Source of the DNA: CAZVJA01 sp964626885
Lineage (GTDB): Bacteria > Planctomycetota > Planctomycetia > Planctomycetales > Planctomycetaceae
Direction: 5' to 3'
Assembly (NCBI GenBank): GCA_964626885.1
Contig: CAZVJA010000105.1
Location: forward strand, 1-17,459
Length of the DNA stretch: 17,459 nucleotides
The notes below the pieces were generated by a model, which was not told where the DNA came from, searched no databases, and was given only the letters and a program-made list of their open reading frames with translations. The translations under genes and the position numbers were made by a program. The first letter of the stretch is position 1, and every line of letters starts with the position of its first letter. This document shows positions 7,820 through 15,186 of this stretch, piece after piece.

Positions 7820-8455
7820 GTGAAATTTCGTTTCCAACAACCAGAACGATTCTACTCGAATACCGCGGGTGTCAGTGTGCGCGCGGTGATACGAGCCGGA
7901 ATCGCGCTGGTTCTGCTCTTCTTGTTGATGGAACTCTTCCATCCAACCTGCTCGACTGCACAGGATCCGGATTTCATCAACCGGGAATATAAGATCAAGG
8001 CGGCGTACCTCTACAACTTCGCTAAATATGTGGAGTGGCCCGCCGAGTTCGCGCCTGTTGCGGAGAAGAACGAGCCGGTGTTCGTCATCGGAGTGGTCGG
8101 GAAGGACCCCTTCGGGAAGGTGCTTCTTGAGGTCGCACAGGAGAAGAAAGTCGGTGACAAACGAATCGTAATTCGGAATGTGGGGCGGAAGGAGGACATC
8201 GGGGGCTGCCACATCGTCTATTTCCCCGCCGACACACCCGCTGAGCTTGCCCGACCGATACTTGCTCAAGCCAAATCGATGCCGACCCTGACAGTGGGTG
8301 AACAGGATGGGTTCCTCGAATCGGGGGGCATCCTGAACTTCTACATGGAACAGAACAACATTCGTTTCGCCATCGATCCTGATGCGGCCGCCAGGTCTCG
8401 ACTGAAAATCAGCTCCAAGCTGCTCAATATCGCGCGGACGACGCAAGCCAAGTAA
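7820..8455 (+). CDS. YfiR-family (DUF4154) periplasmic protein
   Basis: This exported protein is about 211 residues. A hydrophobic segment at about 24-40 and a likely cleavage site near STA/Q (47/48) indicate the periplasm; there is no convincing lipobox. The mature part (about 56-207) matches the YfiR family: YKIKAAYLYNFAKYVEWP near the start, GKDPFG near 94-99, and GGILNFYMEQNNIRF followed by RLKISSKLLNIAR at the end. In Pseudomonas, YfiR represses the cyclase YfiN by binding its periplasmic CHASE8-type sensor. No YfiN-type membrane cyclase is visible here, but the upstream hybrid kinase has such a sensor. The mature protein has a single Cys (C130), so it cannot form the intramolecular disulfides known from Pseudomonas YfiR. 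The GTG start is one base after the receptor stop and has a weak ribosome binding site, so translation is probably coupled. Confidence 0.88.
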   Translation: MKFRFQQPERFYSNTAGVSVRAVIRAGIALVLLFLLMELFHPTCSTAQDPDFINREYKIKAAYLYNFAKYVEWPAEFAPVAEKNEPVFVIGVVGKDPFGKVLLEVAQEKKVGDKRIVIRNVGRKEDIGGCHIVYFPADTPAELARPILAQAKSMPTLTVGEQDGFLESGGILNFYMEQNNIRFAIDPDAAARSRLKISSKLLNIARTTQAK

Positions 8456-8465
8456 TGAGCGATTT

Positions 8466-8504
8466 GCGCTCCTTCGAGCGCGTCGGCACTTCCGAATGGA
8501 AGTG
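8466..8504 (+). terminator. Tandem hairpins just after the YfiR gene, possible transcription end
   Basis: GCGCTC (8466-8471) pairs with GAGCGC (8476-8481) around a CTTC loop. CACTTCC (8487-8493) pairs with GGAAGTG (8498-8504) around a GAAT loop. The first stem starts 10 bases after the TAA stop. Neither is followed by a run of T, so they may slow or protect transcript ends and need not be a standard intrinsic terminator. Confidence 0.4.
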
Positions 8505-8554
8505 GACAACCGTCGATCTCAACAGCGGTTGCAGCCGGGTGTTAGGCTGGGTGT

Positions 8555-9532
8555 ATGCATCGCTTGGTCCTTTTCGCAAACAGCCGGTCGCCGGAAGCAG
8601 CGATTCTACTTGAAAAGACTTTCCAGGTTTTGGCATCGCGAGAGGACATTTGCGTCGCGGCGGTTTGTCTGCCGGTTTCGTACAGTACGTGTTCCGATTT
8701 TGCATATTTCCTTCGGCGGAAGACGACGCTCGGCATTCGCGGGTTATTCGATGCGGCGCACCGGCACCGCCATGTGCTGCCTCGCCCCGTGAATCTTGGG
8801 TATTGGTCACGTCGATTGGGATGTCGGCTCATCGTCCCGCCGAAAGGAACGGTGAATGATCCTGCGTTTGTCGAGCAGTTACGGACGGAAGTACGGCCGA
8901 ATGCCGCGATCGCGTACTACTGGTTGCAGAAATTCAGTCCAGACATCCTTCGTCTCTTCAATCATACGCTCAACTACCACAATGGATTGCTGCCGCATTA
9001 CAAGGGGCGACGAGCGACCGCGTGGTCTGTCTACTGCGGCGAAGCCGAAACGGGCTATACGTTTCACCGAATGAATGAGAAATTGGACGAAGGACCGATC
9101 CTGCATCAGGAAGCAATGCCGATTTCCCCGGAGGAATCGGTCAGCGATCTGGAACTCGAAAAGGCACATCGAGCCGCCCGGCAGATTCCGCACGTATTGA
9201 ATTTGCTGCTGACGGGAGACGTGGGGCGGCCGCAGCTCGGCGAAGGCAGCTATTACTCCCACAAAGATTTTCTGCGGATTCGGCGGATCGACGATCCTTC
9301 GGCCTTGTCGACCCAAGAACTGCTATGCCGGCTGAGGGCGTTTGAACTGCTCGAAATGCGGATCGATGGCCAGTGGTTTGCGGTGACCAGGCTTGAGCAG
9401 TTGCCGGGCCCTCCAAAACGGTCGGTACGATTCAGTTTTCAGACGGCCGATGGCTCATACGTTCGTGTCACCCGATTTCGCTATCTTCCCGCGGCGTCAT
9501 GGTTCCGGCGCCCGGCGATCTCATCTCCGTAA
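8555..9532 (+). CDS. Formyltransferase-fold protein (Met-tRNA formyltransferase-like), substrate unknown
   Basis: This protein of 325 residues has the N-terminal fold of 10-formyl-tetrahydrofolate-dependent formyltransferases. The core stretch NYHNGLLPHYKGRRATAWSVY (described by its key residues N140 and H142) and KLDEGPIL with D178 provide the catalytic Asn-His-Asp triad, so the active site looks intact. The C-terminal third (about 240-325) is not clearly the tRNA-binding domain of Fmt; it resembles the small trailing domain of free-standing formyltransferases that act on sugars or other amines. No def gene or tRNA-related gene is next to it, which argues against housekeeping Fmt. The gene begins 99 bases after YfiR with only a weak ribosome binding site, and converges with the methyltransferase. 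ATG 8555 is the first in-frame start that keeps the N-terminal beta strand (LVLFANS). Confidence 0.72.
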   Translation: MHRLVLFANSRSPEAAILLEKTFQVLASREDICVAAVCLPVSYSTCSDFAYFLRRKTTLGIRGLFDAAHRHRHVLPRPVNLGYWSRRLGCRLIVPPKGTVNDPAFVEQLRTEVRPNAAIAYYWLQKFSPDILRLFNHTLNYHNGLLPHYKGRRATAWSVYCGEAETGYTFHRMNEKLDEGPILHQEAMPISPEESVSDLELEKAHRAARQIPHVLNLLLTGDVGRPQLGEGSYYSHKDFLRIRRIDDPSALSTQELLCRLRAFELLEMRIDGQWFAVTRLEQLPGPPKRSVRFSFQTADGSYVRVTRFRYLPAASWFRRPAISSP

Positions 9533-9568
9533 GAAATTGCAAGCAGTCGCAGTTCGGTTTAGACCGCT

Positions 9569-10360
9569 TTACGCGGCGTGGGGCTTGCGACTCTGTCCAG
9601 CGGAGTTGCGCGCTTTGGCCAGCTTGTTGCGACCGATGAGTTGAAAGACCATCACCCCATTCCAGAACGTCGGATGTCCGCTGGCCGGAGTTCGCTGGTC
9701 GAGAAGGACACGGTACTGGTTGCGGCTGGTTTTCATGAAGTCGAAGTTCGCCTTACGGACCTGATCCCAGTTCGAATCGTCGACCATGATGATGCAGTTT
9801 TCCGCGAAGAACGGTTCCGCGATCTTCAAGCCGTCGATCTGATCGCGATAGGTGTGCGGGCCGTCGAAAAGGTAGAAACCGATTGGCCCCTCATGCACAT
9901 TCGCGAAATACTCGTGATAATCCCGTTCATGAAATTCGTGGTCCGCCCCGCGGAATTTGTCGAACCGCTCGAGGAACTGATCGCGGGGCGAATTGTTGTG
10001 CGAGAAGTTATCGATGCCGATGCACCGCTTGTCGGTGTTGCCGGTCATTCCCGCCAGTAAGGTATAGCCGTTCCAGACCCCGACATTCACATAGGCCTGC
10101 CCGGCCGGCATCTGCGACACACCCCGGTTAATGATCGCCCCGATGGCGAACGTCGACATTCGTGGGACGCGGCAAACCTCTTTCAGCCGTCGGCGCATGC
10201 TCCACTGCTCGCACGGCAATCGGGTGTTCATCACCTCCAGATGAATGCCGAGTTTTCGCAGCAGCAATGCCAGCGCGCGAAATCCTGTCGGACGGGCCTT
10301 CTCGGGTTTGAGGTATCGAAACGAAATGCCCGCCACATAATCCGCGAATTCCATCGTCAT
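9569..10360 (-). CDS. Class I SAM-dependent methyltransferase, substrate unknown
   Basis: This protein of 263 residues shows a Rossmann-type methyltransferase core. Motif I is YVNVGVWNGYTLL (about 90-102), followed by an acidic residue after strand 2 (GIDNF, D117). A further strand carries YLFDGPHTYRDQ (about 163-174), and IIMVDDSN lies near 190-197. The D/GxH pattern resembles the family known from macrocin and cephalosporin O-methyltransferases (Methyltransf_24/TylF-like), but the substrate cannot be assigned. There is no signal peptide or membrane segment, and the tail (about 245-263) is basic. ATG at 10360 is supported by GAGG seven bases upstream (10368-10371 on the + strand). It converges with the formyltransferase gene with a 36-base gap, and there is no obvious shared promoter. 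Confidence 0.78.
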   Translation of the reverse strand: MTMEFADYVAGISFRYLKPEKARPTGFRALALLLRKLGIHLEVMNTRLPCEQWSMRRRLKEVCRVPRMSTFAIGAIINRGVSQMPAGQAYVNVGVWNGYTLLAGMTGNTDKRCIGIDNFSHNNSPRDQFLERFDKFRGADHEFHERDYHEYFANVHEGPIGFYLFDGPHTYRDQIDGLKIAEPFFAENCIIMVDDSNWDQVRKANFDFMKTSRNQYRVLLDQRTPASGHPTFWNGVMVFQLIGRNKLAKARNSAGQSRKPHAA

Positions 10361-10780
10361 CGTCTAACCTCAAGCTGTGTCGATCGCAGACAGGAGTCGG
10401 TGAAAGGGATGCAAGTCAACTGATGCATGACCGGCTAATTCTCGACCACAATCCGCGAGACACGCAGCTACGCATCGGCACCGGCAACGTCGGCGCTAAC
10501 AACAACCGATTGGGCGAGGGGCGCAATGCGGAAACTGCCCGGAACGGCAAAGTCTAGCTGTGAGATGGGAAAGTGATTGAGAGATTCGGACGTGAGGAGC
10601 GGCTGATACCGAAAAAACGCCGAACCGTCAAGACGGAGTTGGTTCAGACTTCAGGCAATCGGTCTTCAGGTTTTCAGGCTTTGGAAAAGCAAAGGAAATG
10701 ACCACAACAAGTTGCGACCCCGCGATTCGATAGGGGGCTGTCCCTGCTTCCCTCAGCCTGAAGCCTGACTGGCTGACGCG
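10361..10780. other. Intergenic gap between the methyltransferase and the oxidoreductase
   Basis: These 420 bases carry no convincing gene in any frame. Near the methyltransferase there is only its ribosome binding site. The middle holds a candidate terminator for the - strand (10612-10645). Near 10650-10762 there are several short TTCAGG copies in direct and inverted order; one pair (10673-10680 and 10755-10762) is an 8-base inverted repeat. A palindrome, CTGACGCGTCAG, covers the stop codon of the oxidoreductase at 10773-10784. Confidence 0.5.
10612..10645 (-). terminator. Candidate intrinsic terminator for the - strand oxidoreductase
   Basis: Read on the - strand, GAACC, then GTC-TT-GAC, then GGTTC form an interrupted stem, followed by GGCG and six T (10617 down to 10612). 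An alternative inner stem is CCGTC-TT-GACGG. It lies about 135 bases after the oxidoreductase stop. The four-base gap before the T-run weakens the call. Confidence 0.35.
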
Positions 10781-12103
10781 TCAGATCGACCAGCCTTTAC
10801 GATACTCCCGTTTGACGTATTGGGCCGCCTCGGGGGCGTTGGTCGCTTCCATCTTGGCGCCGTCCCACTCGATTTTCTTCCCCACGCGGACCGCCAGGTT
10901 GCCGAGCAGGATGGTTTCCGTCAGTCGGGCAGCGTAGCCAAAGTTTGATTGGGCAACCGCATTCCCCTTGATCGCGTCCAGCCATTCCTTGTAGGGGTTG
11001 TTATCGGTCCGCGGAATCGTCGGCTCCGGCGGTTTGAAGTCGCGGAACTTTTCCTCAGGCAGCAGCTTGAAACTCGAGCTGTATTCGCTTGGGGCGTAAA
11101 TCGTTCCTTTGTCGCCGATCAACAGTGATCCGCTCGACGAAAGCGGCTTGCCGTCGGCCAATTCCTGCGGGGGCTGTTTGCCGGCGTCGTACCACTTCAG
11201 CGTGACCGGCGGCAAATTTCCGCGCGCCGGGAATTCGTATGTGATGATCTCCCACGAAGGAGGGCATTCCGATGTTACTTCCGAAGATTTTGCAACGACC
11301 GATGTGGGATAGGTGAGATCGAGGGCCCAGAAGGCAGTGTCCATCACGTGGCAGCCCATGTCCCCCATCGCCCCGGTGCCGAAATCCCACCACGCCCTCC
11401 AGTCGTGCGGAACGTAAACCGGGTGATATGGCCGTTCCGGCGCGGTTCCCAGCCAGAGATCCCAGTTGAGCGTTCCGGGGATGGGCGGCTTTTCGGTGGG
11501 GCGCGGCTTGGGCTGTTTCCAGTATTTACCGGGCCGGTCGGTCCAGACGTGCGCCTCACGAACCTGTCCGATGACGCCGGCACGGACGACTTCGACGATC
11601 CCGCGCGAACCGTCAAACGAATGCCCCTGATTCCCCATCTGCGTGACGACGCCGGTTTCCTTGGCCACTTCGCTCATGCGGCGGGCTTCGTAGATGTCGT
11701 GCGTGAGAGGCTTCTGGCAGTAGACATGCTTGCCGAGCTTCATCGCCATCACGGCCGCCACGGCATGCGTGTGATCGGGAGTCGTCACGATCACGGCGTC
11801 GATATCTTTCTGCTTTTCGAGCATCTTGCGGAAGTCGATATACTTCGGAACTCCTGAGAACTGTTTGTAGAGTTCGCTGGCGCGCGCCTCATCAACGTCG
11901 CACAGCGCGACGAGATTCGCGCCGAGCTTGACGCACTCACGGACGTCGGTGCGGGCCTTGCCACCGGCCCCGACCGAGGCGAGGTTGATCGTATCGATCG
12001 CCATCCGGCTGGCCCGCGCGGGACGCCCGGAAGCCCACACCGCCGCCCCAATCGCGGCGGCGGACGACTGCACTAGAAATTCACGACGGGTGGCGCGCTG
12101 CAT
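10781..12103 (-). CDS. Tat-exported Gfo/Idh/MocA-family oxidoreductase
   Basis: This protein of 440 residues is predicted to be an NAD(P)-dependent dehydrogenase exported by the Tat pathway. ATG 12103 is chosen because GAGGAG lies 7 bases upstream; a longer TTG start (12118) would overlap that site. The N-terminus has the twin-arginine motif RREFL (6-10), a hydrophobic stretch (about 11-25), and likely cleavage near the PARA sequence (28-31). The Rossmann domain (about 38-155) contains ASVGAGGKA (42-50) and VTTPDHTH (106-113). The usual EKP motif is QKP (130-132), keeping the catalytic-type Lys at 131. The second domain contains GDMGCHVMD with His252. Tat-exported members are abundant in planctomycetes, where they are usually taken to act on sugars or sugar derivatives outside the cytoplasm; the substrate here is unknown. 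It lies 168 bases downstream of the P-type ATPase on the same strand, and nothing in the sequence links their functions. Confidence 0.9.
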   Translation of the reverse strand: MQRATRREFLVQSSAAAIGAAVWASGRPARASRMAIDTINLASVGAGGKARTDVRECVKLGANLVALCDVDEARASELYKQFSGVPKYIDFRKMLEKQKDIDAVIVTTPDHTHAVAAVMAMKLGKHVYCQKPLTHDIYEARRMSEVAKETGVVTQMGNQGHSFDGSRGIVEVVRAGVIGQVREAHVWTDRPGKYWKQPKPRPTEKPPIPGTLNWDLWLGTAPERPYHPVYVPHDWRAWWDFGTGAMGDMGCHVMDTAFWALDLTYPTSVVAKSSEVTSECPPSWEIITYEFPARGNLPPVTLKWYDAGKQPPQELADGKPLSSSGSLLIGDKGTIYAPSEYSSSFKLLPEEKFRDFKPPEPTIPRTDNNPYKEWLDAIKGNAVAQSNFGYAARLTETILLGNLAVRVGKKIEWDGAKMEATNAPEAAQYVKREYRKGWSI

Positions 12104-12271
12104 TGCAATGCTCCTCAAACCATTCGCTCAGAACAAACTGGATACACATGATAATATAGTATCCGACAAGGTAATCGATCTTCCGGTGGAATTCGACAAA
12201 AGAAACGTTTGAGCGATAATTTCACCCGTTTCTGCCGGGCGAATCCCTCGACTACGATCCCCACCCTAACG

Positions 12272-14962
12272 CTAGGTCTTTCGGCGACGCACAAGCCACT
12301 TTCTGGTCTCTTCCAACGCAATCATCACGATGGGAAAGGCCGCGATGTAAATCCAGACTTCGGCCGCAAGTGGAGCCGTGCCGAAAATCACGTTGCCGAA
12401 ATACGAGTAGCTGATCGCGGCGATCAGCACTAGCTCCACCGCGATGCCCGCCAGAATCAGTGGGTTCTCCCGCAACAAAACAGGAAACATCGACCGCCGC
12501 TCGCTGCGGCAGAGGAACACGTTTGCGATCTGCGTGGCGACGATCGCGGCCAGACAGGCGGTCGTGGCTTCACGATACGCGAGGTACAACGTGTCTCCCG
12601 GAGAGATCATCTCCCCATAGACCCAACCGGCTGTTTTCAGGACGAAGAAGTAGCCGGTCATTGCCGCCGCCGCTTCGATGATTCCCAGAAAGAGATAGGC
12701 CCGCGCCAGCAAGGGCCACGTCAACAACCGCTCCTCGCGGGAGCGGGGAGGGCGTTGCATCACGTCGGAATCGGCCCTTTCCGCCCCGAGTGCCAGAGCC
12801 GGCAGCATGTCGGTCCCGAGATCCACCGCGAGGATTTGAATGATCGTCAGCGGGAGTGGAATACGGAACAGGACGAATGCCAGATAGGGAACGACCTCGG
12901 GGATGTTTGAAGTCAGAATATAGGTGAGGAACTTGCGGACGTTGTCGAAGACGGCCCGTCCCTCTTCGATGGCCGCGACGATGCTCGCGAAATTGTCGTC
13001 GGCGAGGACCATGTCGGCGGTCTCCCGTGCGACGTCGGTTCCGGTCACCCCCATCGCGATGCCGATGTCCGCCTGCTTCAATGCGGGAGCATCGTTGACG
13101 CCGTCCCCCGTCACCGCCACCACTTCTCCTTTCCGTTGGAGCAGCGTGACAATTCGCATCTTCTGGTCCGCCCCGATCCGAGCGAAGATGATTTCCGGTG
13201 CATCGAGTGCAATTTGCAGCTGGTTGTCGGAAATTCGCCGCAAGTGGTCTCCCGAGATCACCAGCGGATCGGGCGAGCGAATCAGGCCGATTTGCCGCCC
13301 GATTCCGACTGCGGTTTGCGGATGGTCCCCCGTCAGCATGATGATTCTGATTCCCGCGGCGCGACATTTTTCGATCGCCGCCGGAACTTCCGCGCGCGGC
13401 GGGTCTTCGAGCGCCACGAGTCCCTCCAGGATCAGATCTCGTTCCAGATCGGCACGTTGCCACGGTTCCCTTACCGGGCGCGAGGCGAGCGCGAGGACAC
13501 GCAGGCCCATATCCGCCATGGCCCCTTGTGCCGCCAGCAAGCTGTTGCGTACTTCCTCGGAAAGCGTCTGCGGCTGCCCATCCTCCGCGCGCATGGTTGT
13601 GCAGAGCGGCATCAACGATTCCAACGCCCCTTTGCAATACAGCACGAGACCATCGGAAATGCGATGTAGGGTGGAGATCCGTTTGCGGTCCGAATCGAAG
13701 GGAATTTCATCGAGACGCGGCTGATTGCGCGCGTCCGGCAGAGCCCGAGTCGCAAACTGCACGAGCGCCACTTCCATCGGATCGCCGAGCAGGTTGGATC
13801 GTCCCTGTCCGTTCGTCTGTTTGATATTCTCGCACAGGCGTGCTCCCTCAAAGAAAGGACGATGCAATTCGACAAGCTCTGAGGTCGGGTCGTTGGACGA
13901 AACCTCGTGCCAACGATTCCCCAGGTACACCTTGACGACGGTCATCCGATTCTCGGTCAGCGTGCCGGTTTTGTCGGTGCAAATGACTGTCGCGCAGCCG
14001 AGCGTCTCGACGGCCGGAAGATGTCGGATCAGCACGTTACGACGCGCCATCCGCTGCGCGCCCATCGCAAGCGCCAACGTCACCGTGGGCAACAATCCTT
14101 CCGGAACGTTTGCGACAATAATCCCGATCGCAAACAAAAAGTTCTGCCAGAATGACAGAGGAATCGTCAACCCGATCAGAAAAAACACCACGCCGAGGAC
14201 CGTTGCGAGCACCGCCACCACGCGGCTTAAGAAGGCGATCTCCCGCTGTAGTGGGAAGGTCGTTTCGCCGGCCGATTGCGCGAGCCGCGCGATCCGTCCA
14301 AATTCCGTATGCGCCCCAGTTGCGCATACGACTGCTTTGCCATCCCCCGAAACAACAGTCGTCCCCGCCAGGAGCGCGTTGCTGGCATGGAGCAGATCGT
14401 CCACGCGGCTTGGTTCCGCGGTGAGGAGTTGTGGTAATGATTCTCCAGTCACGGTGGCGTTGTTCACGCGGATGTCGAACGCTTCGATCAACCGGCAGTC
14501 GGCCGAGACGAGATCCCCTGCCTCAATGCTGATGACATCTCCTGGCACGAGCTCGGCGATGGAAATCTCCGCAAAGGCACCGTCGCGCAGCACCTTCGCG
14601 CGGCGCGGTAGAAGTTTTTCCAACGCCTCCAGGGCTTTCTCCGCCTTGTAAACCTGCCAGAACGAGAACATTCCATTGATGACGATCACGGCGATGATCG
14701 CCGACCCCAGCACCCCCATTCCCTGTCCCGGGTCGTTCCAGTCCGCCCAGAAGGCGAGTCCCGCGGCCAGCCAGAGAATCAGCGCGAAGAAGTGCGTGAA
14801 TTCCGCGCCCAGCCGGAGAGCTAACGGAGTTCGACGAGCCCGCTCGACCTCATTCGGTCCGAACTCCCTGAGCCGGCGCCGGGCCTCTCCGCTCGACAGG
14901 CCCTCTGCCCCGGAGCGCAAGCTCCGCAGCGCGTCGCTAGGAGTGAGCTGGTGGATTCTCAC
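12272..14962 (-). CDS. P-type cation ATPase with Na+,K+-ATPase-like (P2C) motifs
   Basis: This is an inner-membrane ion pump of 896 residues, the full family length. The cation N domain is at 1-60, TGES (172-175) is in the actuator domain, DKTGTLT (330-336) carries phosphoacceptor D330, KGA (444-446) is in the nucleotide domain, and TGDHPQT (544-550) and TGDGVNDAP (618-626) complete the catalytic set. About ten membrane helices are expected (two before the actuator, two around 244-300, six after 675). Helix 4 has VANVPEGLLP (E288), helix 5 YILTSNIPE (N686, E689), and helix 6 DLGTDMLPA (D714, D718). These are closer to Na+,K+-ATPase than to the Ca2+ pump, whose helix 4 has a PEGLPAV pattern. 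The C-terminus ends KWLVRRRKT, also reminiscent of that group. No beta-subunit gene is present. The ion, direction and stoichiometry are inferred only from motifs. The GTG start at 14962 has no clear ribosome binding site. Confidence 0.9.
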   Translation of the reverse strand: MRIHQLTPSDALRSLRSGAEGLSSGEARRRLREFGPNEVERARRTPLALRLGAEFTHFFALILWLAAGLAFWADWNDPGQGMGVLGSAIIAVIVINGMFSFWQVYKAEKALEALEKLLPRRAKVLRDGAFAEISIAELVPGDVISIEAGDLVSADCRLIEAFDIRVNNATVTGESLPQLLTAEPSRVDDLLHASNALLAGTTVVSGDGKAVVCATGAHTEFGRIARLAQSAGETTFPLQREIAFLSRVVAVLATVLGVVFFLIGLTIPLSFWQNFLFAIGIIVANVPEGLLPTVTLALAMGAQRMARRNVLIRHLPAVETLGCATVICTDKTGTLTENRMTVVKVYLGNRWHEVSSNDPTSELVELHRPFFEGARLCENIKQTNGQGRSNLLGDPMEVALVQFATRALPDARNQPRLDEIPFDSDRKRISTLHRISDGLVLYCKGALESLMPLCTTMRAEDGQPQTLSEEVRNSLLAAQGAMADMGLRVLALASRPVREPWQRADLERDLILEGLVALEDPPRAEVPAAIEKCRAAGIRIIMLTGDHPQTAVGIGRQIGLIRSPDPLVISGDHLRRISDNQLQIALDAPEIIFARIGADQKMRIVTLLQRKGEVVAVTGDGVNDAPALKQADIGIAMGVTGTDVARETADMVLADDNFASIVAAIEEGRAVFDNVRKFLTYILTSNIPEVVPYLAFVLFRIPLPLTIIQILAVDLGTDMLPALALGAERADSDVMQRPPRSREERLLTWPLLARAYLFLGIIEAAAAMTGYFFVLKTAGWVYGEMISPGDTLYLAYREATTACLAAIVATQIANVFLCRSERRSMFPVLLRENPLILAGIAVELVLIAAISYSYFGNVIFGTAPLAAEVWIYIAAFPIVMIALEETRKWLVRRRKT

Positions 14963-15186
14963 GGAAGGGCTCGAAAAGGATGTTGCGATTTCGTCCTGTT
15001 CAGGGGATGGAATTGATCACGCGATAACAATTGGCTCCCTGTATTCCGGATCAATACTTTGAAAATCGACCTGCATCACCGAATTCGCTATGAACGCCCG
15101 GTGCAAAGACCAATCTGCTGCCCACTCCATTGTAGCGAAGTCGTGTTATCATGGAGACGACCGACAAGTAAAGGAGCGATTTTCCG
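14963..15186. other. Divergent intergenic region between the ATPase and the sigma factor
   Basis: These 224 bases must hold the promoters for both directions, but no confident -35/-10 pair was found by eye. AAGGAG at 15171-15176 is the ribosome binding site of the sigma factor, 10 bases before its ATG. Confidence 0.5.

Noticed and set aside
10650..10770. Short TTCAGG-type repeats between the methyltransferase and the oxidoreductase
   Set aside because: Copies are 6-8 bases, irregular in spacing and orientation. They fit neither a CRISPR array nor insertion-sequence ends.
12104..12118. TTG start at 12118 for the oxidoreductase
   Set aside because: It would lie on the GAGGAG ribosome binding site of ATG 12103, and the Tat signal begins correctly from 12103.
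12570..13637. Reverse open frame of 355 codons overlapping the P-type ATPase in another frame
   Set aside because: The ATPase frame is complete and uninterrupted. This frame is Arg/Gly-rich, as expected of a shifted reading of GC-rich DNA.
13725..14651. Forward open frame of 308 codons opposite the P-type ATPase
   Set aside because: It is antisense to a full-length gene with every catalytic motif intact. Its Ser/Arg-rich translation has no family features.
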